Below, in pieces: positions 24,046 to 34,974 of a stretch of DNA of 64,000 nt (positions are counted from its first letter, which is position 1; the number at the start of each line of letters is the position of its first letter). The notes under the pieces were generated by a model that saw nothing but the letters and a program-made list of their open reading frames with translations, was not told the DNA's origin and made no database searches. The stretch covers positions 1,607,063 through 1,671,062 of the forward strand of contig SCFE01000107.1 of the NCBI GenBank assembly GCA_004352715.1. The letters run 5' to 3'. The stretch is from Hofstenia miamia. Taxonomy: Eukaryota > Xenacoelomorpha > Acoela. The position numbers and the translations under genes were made by a program.

Positions 24046-25532
24046 TTGTATCATATTGTTTTTATTACACTCCAAAGCAAATTTGTGACAAATAGAAAAA
24101 AGCAGAAAAATCAAACTTCAACAAGAAGTCAATCACTAGAAAGTCTAAACCCAACAATGGATGTAGAAATGCAAGCCATCCCAATGGAACCAGAACTAAA
24201 CTCTTTTGAAATATTGGAAACTCTAAGGAGAAACCATGAAAATGAACTGGCACTGAAAAGCCAAATTCAAATGCTAAGTCAGAAATTCAAAAAAACAGAG
24301 GATGAAAGAAAACTGATCATCCAGGAATTAAAATTTGACATGAGTCAAATGCTAGATGAACAGAGGAATCTTTTTCAAATTCAAGTTGATACATTGACAC
24401 AGAAATTAACAGAAGCAAACCAACACATCATTTATCAAAATGAAAGATGGGAAGTCATGTACAACAACTTGGATATAGAGAACCAACAGTTACAACAAGA
24501 TAAAAAATGCAACAAATGGAGATAGAGCATTTCAAGGACGGGTTGCAACTTATAAAGCTGTCAGAGGACAAGGCAGATCTGCCCTAAAAACCAATGCACA
24601 TGCATAACATATTGATCACAGAAGAACCAGAGGCAGAATAAACCGCCCTGAGACAAAGCACATGAATTACTCAACAGAAAGCAGAATGAGGGGGAAGAAA
24701 AAGAAAAAAACATACAGGAGATAACACAAGAGGTTCAAAAGAGAGTAAAAATGGAAACAAAAATTAAAACCCCAAGACAACTGAGATTTGAAAGATTAAT
24801 ATTGATTGATAGACACAATGAGGAAACAACAGCCTGTAAATCTTAGATACAAAAATTTACAGGTAAGATTGACGGCTATTCTCCAATGTTTGAAGAGTGG
24901 ATTCAGCTATTTGAATTAACAATGAGGCAGAGAAGAGTGAATCAAGATGCAGCAGCCACAAGGCTTGCACTATACCTGTCCAGTGCTGCATATCAACATT
25001 CTTAATGCTTGATTCAGAAACAAAGAAAGATTATAAGTTATTAACCAGAAATTTTATAGATTACTACAAAATTAGACCTTTAAGAACCAATATAAAGTGA
25101 TACTAAATTGTAAAAAGATGATAAAATTCATCAATATAAGGAATGTTTCAGGTTGAATGATTGTTAAAGCTTAGTTCACAAGGAGGATATTACTCAAAAT
25201 ATGATCTGTTCTCTCATATAATAAAAGGCCTCCCTGAAAATATAAGAAAGCAATTTGAAATTAAATGTGACGTTGATGATAATTTAGAGAAAATTATTTG
25301 CAAAGCAGTAGATATCCAAGTGATGTTAGAAATTGGAAATAAACCAGACACCACAGAAATTTTCACAAATGAACAACTCAAAAAAAATGAAAAGGTAACC
25401 AGAATAAAGACCAGAAATGGTCAAACAAAAAAAGTAAAAGAAAGAGATGCATAATTAATTATGGAAACAGAATGATGAGAATACAAGAGGAGGAAATAGA
25501 AATGGAAAATTAAGAAAAGAACAAAAACATAC
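24046..25532 (+). pseudogene. Gypsy-type LTR retrotransposon gag remnant, plus strand
   Basis: The first frame (24046-24525) is coiled-coil gag: NSFEILETLRRNHENELAL then long Q/E-rich heptads. Then, after stops, KFTGKIDGYSPMFEEWIQLF (about 24850-24910) is the Retrotrans_gag block. YDLFSHIIKGLPENIRKQF (about 25200-25260) lies in the 25161-25454 frame. The end matches the zinc-knuckle side of the minus-strand gag at 30.2-30.6 kb (shared ENIRKQFEIKCD / ESIRTQFEIKCD). The knuckle itself is not reached because an LTR is inserted at 25533. Several stops and frameshifts; dead. Confidence 0.75.
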
Positions 25533-27702
25533 TGTAACATCCTCCACCTAGCTTATTACGCTGTGTCTGATTACTGATAATGAGTGCTTAGTAATTTGCG
25601 GGTGAGGTGTTACTACATTGTTGAACCATCAGACTTTTCTCTCTTATTAACTAGTTATGTTAATTAAGTAATTGAGTATTAACTATCACTGTTTAGGTGA
25701 CGAAGTGGTCAGATGTTTCCTCTTCAGCTCTTCTGTGGGCCACTGCCCGAAGCCGATCTCCACAACACAGCTCCTCCTCTTCTACAACGATGGTTGAGTC
25801 CACAACACCGCCTCAGCTCAACTGGAATTAATTATGTGTACCTTANNNNNNNNNNNNNNNNNNNNNNNNNNNNNNNNNNNNNNNNNNNNNNNNNNNNNNN
25901 NNNNNNNNNNNNNNNNNNNNNNNNNNNNNNNNNNNNNNNNNNNNNNNNNNNNNNNNNNNNNNNNNNNNNNNNNNNNNNNNNNNNNNNNNNNNNNNNNNNN
26001 NNNNNNNNNNNNNNNNNNNNNNNNNNNNNNNNNNNNNNNNNNNNNNNNNNNNNNNNNNNNNNNNNNNNNNNNNNNNNNNNNNNNNNNNNNNNNNNNNNNN
26101 NNNNNNNNNNNNNNNNNNNNNNNNNNNNNNNNNNNNNNNNNNNNNNNNNNNNNNNNNNNNNNNNNNNNNNNNNNNNNNNNNNNNNNNNNNNNNNNNNNNN
26201 NNNNNNNNNNNNNNNNNNNNNNNNNNNNNNNNNNNNNNNNNNNNNNNNNNNNNNNNNNNNNNNNNNNNNNNNNNNNNNNNNNNNNNNNNNNNNNNNNNNN
26301 NNNNNNNNNNNNNNNNNNNNNNNNNNNNNNNNNNNNNNNNNNNNNNNNNNNNNNNNNNNNNNNNNNNNNNNNNNNNNNNNNNNNNNNNNNNNNNNNNNNN
26401 NNNNNNNNNNNNNNNNNNNNNNNNNNNNNNNNNNNNNNNNNNNNNNNNNNNNNNNNNNNNNNNNNNNNNNNNNNNNNNNNNNNNNNNNNNNNNNNNNNNN
26501 NNNNNNNNNNNNNNNNNNNNNNNNNNNNNNNNNNNNNNNNNNNNNNNNNNNNNNNNNNNNNNNNNNNNNNNNNNNNNNNNNNNNNNNNNNNNNNNNNNNN
26601 NNNNNNNNNNNNNNNNNNNNNNNNNNNNNNNNNNNNNNNNNNNNNNNNNNNNNNNNNNNNNNNNNNNNNNNNNNNNNNNNNNNNNNNNNNNNNNNNNNNN
26701 NNNNNNNNNNNNNNNNNNNNNNNNNNNNNNNNNNNNNNNNNNNNNNNNNNNNNNNNNNNNNNNNNNNNNNNNNNNNNNNNNNNNNNNNNNNNNNNNNNNN
26801 NNNNNNNNNNNNNNNNNNNNNNNNNNNNNNNNNNNNNNNNNNNNNAATTATGTGTACCTTACGTTAGCTCGGTGTGTGCACTCAAGTAAAGTTGTAACTG
26901 ACTTAAACTCAGAGTTGTAAAGTGTTTGTTGTTTTTATTTAATAAAGCAACCGGGCATTGACACTAACTGCATGTAATAATATAACTAACATAGCCATTA
27001 CCGTAAAACTATCGGCTTAATTATACAGATAACAAACTTGCAGTTTCCTATACCTACATTTAATAGTATTACATGTGAGGTCATTTATTAAGTCAATTAT
27101 AGTCGAGTCTCCTACATTTAAGAATATATAAATATCCCTAAGTGTCGACTATCCAGTCGTTTCAGGCATTGATTATTTCTTACATGTGTTGATCGGTAGT
27201 CAGACTAGGCAAGAATCGAAAAACTCCTAACCGTAACATAGGTGCACTTTCGTGACTGGCACAAAGACCCTAGAATCGATCCCGTGATGGATTCCAGCCA
27301 CTACTAAACACAACTTGCCTAGCTGCACATTTAATTAAATAATCAAACCAGATAAAGTAGAAATGAAAATTAAATAAACTCCGAAGAATTTATTGTTCAT
27401 CAAAATTATGGTTGAATCAAAGCTATTTATAAAATTTCTACAAAAAGTACCTGCCGATTTTAAAATTCAAATGATTCGTCTGCCAATATGGCTGTTCATA
27501 CGTAAGCGTTAGTTTGCTCAATTTAATTTGTCAATTACCTCTTGATCGGCTAACAAGTTTCTTATTTTGACCAATATTAAATCTTAGTTGCATTTTACAA
27601 AAATAAACTAAAGTTCATTAACTAAATTTTTTACAATTAATTTCAATTGATAATCATTCGACGTTATTCAGCTTTTAGTTGCCTTTTTTGGATGATGCTA
27701 CA
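25533..27702 (+). mobile_element. Solo LTR A of the TGTAAC...GCTACA family, with 4-bp target duplication
   Basis: Begins TGTAACATCC, ends GGATGATGCTACA, and is flanked by ATAC at 25529-25532 and 27703-27706. The 1000-N gap (25846-26845) has AATTATGTGTACCTTA on both edges. Alignment to LTR B shows nothing missing there, so the real length is about 1154 bp. AATAAA at 26941-26946 would serve as poly(A) signal in plus orientation. CpGs are intact (for example ATCGATCCCGTGATGG), unlike older copies, so this is a young insertion, here into gag-like DNA. Confidence 0.85.
25846..26845. other. Assembly gap (1000 N), probably spurious
   Basis: The same 16 bases end the left contig (25830-25845) and start the right (26846-26861). 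The two sides overlap rather than leave sequence missing. Confidence 0.85.
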
Positions 27703-28054
27703 ATACTATTTGAACTGATAGAGGACATCAAACTGCAGCCATATCACTGAAAATTTACCCAAAAAAAATCAGAAGAAGACATAACAGCAAAAATCATGTT
27801 GTATGAGCAAAGAGGAATAAACATAAAGTGAATTTCAATGCCCTCAAGTGTTGGCAAAATAAGAAAAGAAGAAGGCAAAATCCCAATATTAAACACAGCA
27901 AATATAAATGTCAACATAAATTGATCCAAAGTGAAAATTTATGAAAAATACATCAAACTAATATCATAACAATATGGGAACCTATAGAACACAATATTGG
28001 AGTTAGCAATTTGCAATGCTGACTAAATAGCACACAGGTGAAGATGCAAAGTAA
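27703..28054 (+). other. Interior DNA of a decayed retrotransposon
   Basis: Lies between LTR A and LTR B. Short A-rich frames such as GKIRKEEGKIPILNTAN resemble pol-like decay, but no domain can be named. Probably the continuation of the element holding the 24.0-25.5 kb gag, split by LTR A. Confidence 0.3.
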
Positions 28055-29241
28055 TGTAACATCCTCTACCAGGCATTGTCATTTGTTTCTCCTTGCTATT
28101 TCATTATAACCAGAGTGATGCACTTGCACTTCTAATTTCATACTGCTTTACTTCCACATCTTTAATTCCATTAACTTTAATTAATAGACATTATCATTCC
28201 ACATCTTTAATTCCATTAACTTTAATTAATAGACATTATCATGAGCACTATTTAGGTAATGAAGCCTTGCAGTACCTCTTCCAATCATTGTTAACTGAGC
28301 ATCTGCCTGAGGCCAATTTCCACATCCAGTATCACATGTTTGCATACAATCCAGTTGGTTGAGTTCCAGTTCTCAGCTCATTGATATAACTTATGTGTAC
28401 CCTATTTTAGCTCAGTGTATACTCAAGACAAGACACAACTCGACTTAGTCTCTATTTGTAAAAGTGTTTCATGTTCTTGCAATTTGACTTGTTAATAGCC
28501 ACATAGCTAATATCATGTATAGCCATTACCAAAATATATTGGCTTTAATAAGCTAATTTAATGTAGATATCTATATATCATGGCTTCCTATCCTACATTT
28601 AATAATTAATATATGCTTGGTCACATTATTGGTCCATTTATGAGTCATTATCATCATTAATTTGGATCTAAAATAATATAAATATACATAAATTCCTATG
28701 TTTGGCTTGCAAGCCTTATTTTGAACTTGTTATTTCCAATGCATGTATGATAATGATCAATAGTCAGCTAAACAAGAATAAAAACCCCTATTCCTAACCT
28801 AAGTGCACTTTTGTAGCTTGGCATAAGGAAGCTAGAATCATTCCCATGATGGATCCAAGCAACTACTAAATACAACTCATTTAGCTTGACATTGTATTAA
28901 ATATTCAAACCTTAACAATAAATCAATGTTACAATGAAATTGATTCTATTTATATTCACTTGAAAAAGTACCTGTTGATTTCGAAATTTAAATCTATTGT
29001 CTGCCAAAATGGCGGCTAAAAATAATGGAAGCAACTTTGCCGTCTTCATTTAGTCAAAATCATAATATCAACAAATACTAATTCATACTAAATTGCACTG
29101 TTGCTTCTTGGTTGCAATATGCAAACTAAATTAAGATGATACTAGATTTTATAATACATTTCCAATCATATCTAAATTTGATCTTAAGTCATTTTTATTG
29201 ACTTCTTTTTTAGCAGCTTATTTTGTTTGGATGATGCTACA
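28055..29241 (-). mobile_element. LTR B of the TGTAAC...GCTACA family (3' LTR of the minus-strand Gypsy element)
   Basis: Complete ends TGTAACATCC and GGATGATGCTACA; 1187 bp. Read on the minus strand, a purine run (GCTGAGGAGGGTG) lies just before it, as expected of a polypurine tract next to a 3' LTR. The first 50 bases match the LTR piece at 32166-32218 closely, the probable partner LTR. A 42-base direct repeat (CACATCTTTAATTCCATTAA unit) occurs at 28156-28240. CpGs are largely decayed to TpG/CpA. Confidence 0.75.
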
Positions 29242-29556
29242 CACCCTCCTCAGCTTGTGTTATTTTTAGCACAGCTCACTCTCTGTGGACCAAACTGTCT
29301 GCTTTCCTTATTATTATTTCTGCCTTCTGATCTTCACAATTTGTTTTTTCAAATTCTGACTATTTGGTGATTTTTAATATTGCCTCTCTTTCAGTTGTCA
29401 CTGTGTTTGCATATCTCAGTAACTTTCTTCTCTAATGTTCTCTGCTATTGGTGTTATTTCTCTGAGTTTATTTATCTTTGTTGAGAATATCTCATAATAT
29501 TTCTGATAAAGCTGTATCCCTTTTAATCCAATCATCAGTGTCATTTAGGCGTCAGC

Positions 29557-30114
29557 TCAGCATGTGTGGGCTAGTTCTTCTCTTATTGCATTTCTGATGT
29601 CTTCTGTGCTTACCAATTTCTGCTTAACTATCTTCTTGGTTGTTATCCATGGTTGATTCTCAAGTTGTCTTAATTGTGTTTCAGATGTTGCTCCCCACAT
29701 ATATTTTTTCATTGGCTCCTCAAATATTGATAATTCACTAGGGCAAATCCCAGTTTTGTTTGCCATGTCTACTGCTGATATTTTCCCCATGGGATTTTTG
29801 TTTGCTATTATGCAAATTATGGTTTTCTCCAATACCTGTATCAGATTTTGTGTTTTGTCTGGTGATTCCAATGCTATGTTAGTTATCCTCATTTGCACCA
29901 AATTTATGATTCCCTTCATGTCAATGTATTCTCCTGATGCATTGATTAAATGTTTATTGCAGCTATTTAAGTCTTCATGTTTGAAACCTAACTTTGTTGC
30001 ACACTGCTCAGTGATTATCAAAGTTGCTGCTCCTGTATCAATTGCTGCTTTCATCATCACACCATTGTTTGTGATCATTATTATATTTATGTTATCCAAA
30101 TTTGTCAAGATCAT
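29557..30114 (-). pseudogene. Gypsy-type aspartic protease
   Basis: A 185-codon open frame contains KAAIDTGAATLIITEQCA, the retropepsin active-site D-T-G-A with its hydrophobic follow-up, then KLGF. It lies downstream of the gag/zinc-knuckle region on the same strand. No reverse transcriptase or integrase follows before LTR B; the frame ends about 315 bases before the LTR. The element is therefore internally deleted. The protease frame itself is intact-looking, but its joins to gag carry stops. Confidence 0.75.
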
Positions 30115-30199
30115 TATAGGTGCATGGTTTTTTGAGTCAGTGCTCTAGTTAGTTTTCTGACTCATCATTGGTCAGCAATGCTTAATTAATTTCCTTTTC

Positions 30200-31890
30200 C
30201 AAGTCTATCAGATCCTCATCTTTGTAATAGGCTTCCTAATCCTTAATTATATTTATTTGCTTGGTTCACTTGGGCTTCTTATGTCCTTTCTGCCCATAAC
30301 TGTAGCATTTGACATCTTTTTCTCTCACCTTCTTTGTCTTCCCATCTTTTCCTTTGATTTTTATAATTTTCTCCTGCTTGTTCTCACCATATGGCTTGTT
30401 TGGAGGTTGTGGTGTTAGATTGGTTCTCCATGCTGGTGCCTCCCTATGCCAAGCAGTTTTCTCATAAATCTGTGTGTTGTTTTTTATTGTTGCTTGGATG
30501 TCAACTACTTTTTATATCATTTTTTCTAATTTATCATGCATGTCACATTTAATCTCAAATTGTGTCCTGATGCTTTCTGGCATCCTTTTGCAAATATGTT
30601 AAAACAGATCTTATTTCAAGTATCTGTTCTCCCTTGAGCTTAGCATCACTAATTGCTCGAACTGTTGAATGTAGTGCTGTATGTCATCACTCTTTTTCAT
30701 CTTTGTAGCATTTAGAATGATTAGATACTGGTTCTTGACACTCATAGTTCCTTTTTGCATCTGTGTCCAATAACAGGTAATGCTGGTATGCTGTTCGCAT
30801 AAGACATAGAGGAAGTCTTGCTGCTGCTACTTCCTGGTTTAATTCCATTCTGCTATGGTGATTTCAAGCATCTGCAAATATTCAATGAATGTTGGGTTGT
30901 ACCAATCCACATTCCCATTGAATTTTGGTAGTGTTGCCTTGCAGGGTATGGTATCACTGGTTTTATTTTTAGGTAGTATCAAGCTCTCAAATTTCAGTGT
31001 ATTATGCTTTTTAATAGTTTCTTCACCTTATAAGTGGGTGGTCACTGCCCTCATGATTTCATTTATGAATTTCTGTTTGTCTTCATCTATTTCCTCATCA
31101 AGTTTTTTGTAGCTTACTCTTTTATTTGCCATCATGGGTGGTGCTTACAACCCTTTTTTTTTACCTCTGAAACTCTATTTCATGATTCTGTAGGTTTACT
31201 TGATTTTCTCCTTCTATTAATTGTAGTAGTCTCAATTGATCTCTAGCTGCTCAAGCTCTTCCACTTGTATGTCATTGTCTTGTACCAGCTTCCTATTCTC
31301 CTTTTCTATTGCTGATTTTTCTCTTGCCATTGTGGGTTTTGTTCTAGGAATCTTTTGCTGGACTCCATTAGTTGTTGGGTTCACTCTGCTGCTCCATCTG
31401 TTTAAATTTGTTGGTTAATCATTCTATTTCACTTCGTAAAAGTGTTTCCATCTCCTGGCTTTTTTAGAATCTCAAATCTTTCTTGAGGGCTCATCTTGGG
31501 GGGGGCAAGTGTAATGGCTGTAACTGTGNNNNNNNNNNNNNNNNNNNNNNNNNNNNNNNNNNNNNNNNNNNNNNNNNNNNNNNNNNNNNNNNNNNNNNNN
31601 NNNNNNNNNNNNNNNNNNNNNNNNNNNNNNNNNNNNNNNNNNNNNNNNNNNNNNNNNNNNNNNNNNNNNNNNNNNNNNNNNNNNNNNNNNNNNNNNNNNN
31701 NNNNNNNNNNNNNGGGGGGGCAAGTGTAATGGCTGTAACTGTGTGGCAGGGGATGAATCTGTGTCTCCAGATTACAGTGATGAGCATGTAGCTCTGGGGT
31801 TACCATTCTAGGTGCTGTCTTCTTAGCTCTGCCTTTTTCCTTTGTCATTTTGTAATCCAGTTTGTAGTGGCGCCCTTTCTTGGTTACCAT
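30200..31890 (-). pseudogene. Gypsy-type gag with degenerate zinc knuckle and N-terminal tandem repeats
   Basis: From the N-terminus (31890): a basic leader with KKGRHYKLDYKMTKEKGRAK, then HSYSHYTCPP on both sides of a 185-N gap, then SPQERFEILKKPG, homologous to FEILETLRR in the plus-strand gag. Next comes LPKFNGNVDWYNPTFIEYL (about 30930-30870), the Retrotrans_gag block, and ESIRTQFEIKCDMHDKLEK (about 30570-30510). Last is a zinc knuckle KCYSYGQKGHKKPK (about 30320-30270) in which the second Cys has become Tyr and the last is lost. Many stops and frameshifts. Confidence 0.75.
31529..31713. other. Assembly gap (185 N) in gag tandem repeats
   Basis: The same 28-base stretch flanks both sides (31501-31528 and about 31715-31742), encoding HSYSHYTCPP on the minus strand. 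Either a collapsed tandem repeat in gag or overlapping contig ends. Confidence 0.9.
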
Positions 31891-32165
31891 TCTAGGCTCT
31901 TGTTGTAGTGCATTATGTTAGGTGTGGGTAAATCTCTCCACTGACTATCAATTTCAATTTTACCATCAAGGTGCTTGTATTTACACTTTTCACTCATAAG
32001 TAATGTTGGAGTATCTGAGTTGTTTTACTGAATGTTTCCTAGGCGCCTGTGTTAGATGTAGAAAGAATTCTTTATGTTTTGAGAAGAAACAACTGTCTTA
32101 ACTCAAGTAAGTAAAAGAAATTTTTTCCAATGTTGCCTGTTCTTTTTAACTGTCATGGTCAGGCA

Positions 32166-32218
32166 TGTAACATCCTCTACAAGGCATTGTCATCTGTTTC
32201 TCCTTGCTACTTCATTAT
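32166..32218 (-). mobile_element. 3' edge of the 5' LTR of the minus-strand Gypsy element
   Basis: 53 bases match the plus-reading start of LTR B (TGTAACATCCTCTAC then GGCATTGTCAT). It then breaks at another LTR (32219). It marks the inner boundary of the 29242-32165 interior. Confidence 0.65.
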
Positions 32219-32925
32219 TGTAACATCCTCTACCATGCATTATCACTGCTCTCCTGTGTTACTCTATAACATTGGTTGTGTATTTGTGGGTAGGGATTTA
32301 CTAACTTAACACTGCTTTAGCTTTTACATAGTTCCATTACCTTAAATTAACTAGGCATAACTATTCACTATTTAGGTGACAAAGCCATGCAGCATCTCCT
32401 CCAAGGATCAGTAGTGGGCATCTGCCTGAAGCTGACATCCACATCCAGTTTCACTTGTTCACTGATCATCCACTTTGTTGAGTTCCACTTCTCAGCTCAT
32501 TGATATGTGTACCCTATCCTAGCTCAGTGTATACTCAAGACAAGGCACAATTTGACTTAGACTCTATTTGTAATTGTGTTCCACATTTATGCAACCTGAC
32601 TTGTCACTAGCTGCATTGTTAATATTACATGTAGCCATTACTGAAATATATTGGCTCTAATAACTAGTTTAACATTTAGCAGCTACCTAACTTACATTTA
32701 ATAAAAATTTAGATCTAAAATAATATGGATATTATTCCTAGGTTTCAGCTTACTGGCTGTATTTTGAGTTTGTTATGTTTAATACATGTAGATAATGATT
32801 GGTAGTCAATACAAATTAATCTAAACTGATCATATATTTTTACAATGTATTTTTAATCATAATTTTTTTATCTTATTCTTCTTAATCAAAGTTAGCAGAT
32901 TTAGGTTGATTTGGATGAAGCTACA
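32219..32925 (+). mobile_element. LTR C of the TGTAAC...GCTACA family
   Basis: Starts TGTAACATCC, ends GGATGAAGCTACA; 707 bp, shorter than A and B through internal deletion. Shared blocks: CACTATTTAGGTGACAAAG, GTGTACCCTATCCTAGCTCA and ACTCAAGACAAGGCACAA. Flanking TTAT/CTAT could be an eroded 4-bp duplication. CpG-depleted, hence old. It is nested in the LTR at 32166. Confidence 0.7.
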
Positions 32926-33600
32926 CTATATGAATTTAAATTTTAAAAGCAACAGGTACTTGTTTTGATTGATGGTATAAATAGCAGTAACCCAGTGTTA
33001 TTTTTTTGAAGTATATTCTTCAGAAACCACTTATTTTGCAATTTGTTTATGGTTTAATTATTTAATTACAATGCATAGCTAAAAGGGTCATGTAAAATAG
33101 TGGTCCAGATTCCATGACAGGAACAATTCAAGGTTCTACGCCCCTGACCACGAAATGCATTTAAGTTAGGTGTAAGGTTAAGGTTTTTCCCCTTTTTGCT
33201 TAGCTAGCTATCTTTTGTTATTCATTTATACATGTATTAACAAAATTGAAAACAGCTAGTTAGCCTAATGTAAGGTATATCCTAACTTTTTAGATCCAAA
33301 TTGTTGTATTATATTAGTAGCAACACTGTAAGCTACATTACACATGATACCTGTTTGCTGAGCTGAATGTGGGTGAAACATCAAATTAGATGTCAAAGGG
33401 GATTAATTACTGACATGGAGAACAGTGCCAGGCAGATGCCCATTGGAGAGGAACACTGCATGCAGACTTCACCTAAATAGTGAACAGTGGTTAAATCATT
33501 TATTACAGTTAAGGAGATACAATCATTTATTGTCGTGAGCAGGTATTTGTTAGGTCCCTTCCTGCTGAACGCAGTGGAAATTAAATTTAAGATTTAATTC
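32926..33600 (-). repeat. Fragment of the TGTAAC-family LTR, minus orientation
   Basis: Matches LTR E in order: TGAAGTATATTCTTCAGAAA, a TTTAATTATTTAATTACAA block, CTACGCCCCTGACCAC, AAGTTAGGTGTA, TTTTTAGATCCAAATTG and CACCTAAATAGTGAACA. The ends are lost. Confidence 0.55.
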
Positions 33601-33639
33601 ATTTGTAATTGAGTCTGAATGGAGATTCTACATTAACCT

Positions 33640-33960
33640 TGTGTTAGCTATACAGCTATTTGATGACATTTGTTATAAGTGTGAATGAATTTATATGAAA
33701 GCTAAGCAGTAAAAACTCCTAATTGTAGACATAAACTGGAAACCAACTGCACAATGCAATGATGTAATGCTAGAGTGCAGCATTACCAGGATTCCAATAA
33801 TTGAATTTTGGATCCTGAGTACTACTCATGTGGTTGAACATTTATTTTTCTATTTGCATTAATAATTAAACTTGATGAATACAAAAGAAATCTAAAGTAA
33901 TTTAATTCAACAGCAAATAAAATCTCTCACATCATTTTTATACTAGAAATATGCAAAAAA
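33640..33960 (-). repeat. Family F repeat fragment
   Basis: On the minus strand it has AAATGTTCAACCACATGAGT, a GGAATCCTGG block and AGGAGTTTTTACTGC, matching the 8.5-kb and 15.3-kb copies in order. 33960-34890 holds AT-rich DNA with no recognised feature. Confidence 0.4.
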
Positions 33961-34892
33961 TTACATGTACCTGCCTTTGTAAATTTGAATTATTTATGTG
34001 TTCTTCATCTTCTGATTTACAACAACATCACTAATTAATTAGCTTAGCTTAGAATTTCACCATCACTAATTTGTCAAATGCTTTTGCTAACAGACAGTAC
34101 TAATGTAACTGTTCTTATTACTACTTGTACAAATTATTGATTGATAAATTAGAATTAATCAAAACTAAGTATATCACAAGAAGTCATTTAGTTTTTTAGT
34201 TCTTTTTCTTTTTTTATTTGATTTTCACCACTGATTATGCCACAATGTCACAAAAATTGAATTTTCTTAATGGAGCTTTAGAAATTACTGTTTTCTAGGT
34301 AGAATTGTTAGCATTTTTCTTCAAATTAAAAATGCATTATCTAAGAACTGCTCTAAATATAAATTATAAAAAGTATTTCAATTCCTAAGACTTCAAAAGT
34401 TGAATCTAAGTCTTAAAAATGAGGAAGAATTTTTTAAAATGGTAATTTGTTGAAAATAACCAAAATACCAACCATGAACTTCTGAAAATGACATACTTTA
34501 TTATTAACAGTGGTTTCCATTGGGATGCATACTGTAATTGTGAATAACAATATATATTTTACTTTGGGAGCAAGTTGTAGTTGGTATTACTAGGGCGGCT
34601 TGTTGCACGAAATATAATAAATTTTGCAAGGTGAAATGCCAATTTTGACATTTTTTTGAAAATAATAAGAAACTGAAATTTTGATATTTAGATGAAACTT
34701 CAAAGAAAACTTAAAAAGAATACAAATTCATATTTCATCATAAAAAGCAAAGCATGCATACACTGTAGGAAGAATATTTTTATGCAAAATTTCAAATTAA
34801 AATGAAATTTTCACATTTGTCTTTAAAATTTGATGTTGAAAAAACCCAGCCATAGTGGGAGGCATCATAGGAAGACACTTGCATAAACCACA

Positions 34893-34898
34893 TTTATT
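34893..34898 (-). promoter_or_regulatory. Poly(A) signal AATAAA for the Cys-rich gene
   Basis: AATAAA on the minus strand 77 bases beyond the ancestral stop codon (34975-34977), at the usual place for a 3' UTR signal. Confidence 0.4.
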
Positions 34899-34974
34899 GT
34901 TTTTTACAACCAAATAAGAGGAATGTAAGAATACAAAATTGAAATTAAGCTTACGTTAAATTAACAAAATCATT

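Noticed and set aside
25713-26889. Frames crossing 25846-26845
   Set aside because: N run inside an LTR.
29756-31418. Plus-strand frames over gag-pro
   Set aside because: Shadows of minus-strand gag and protease.
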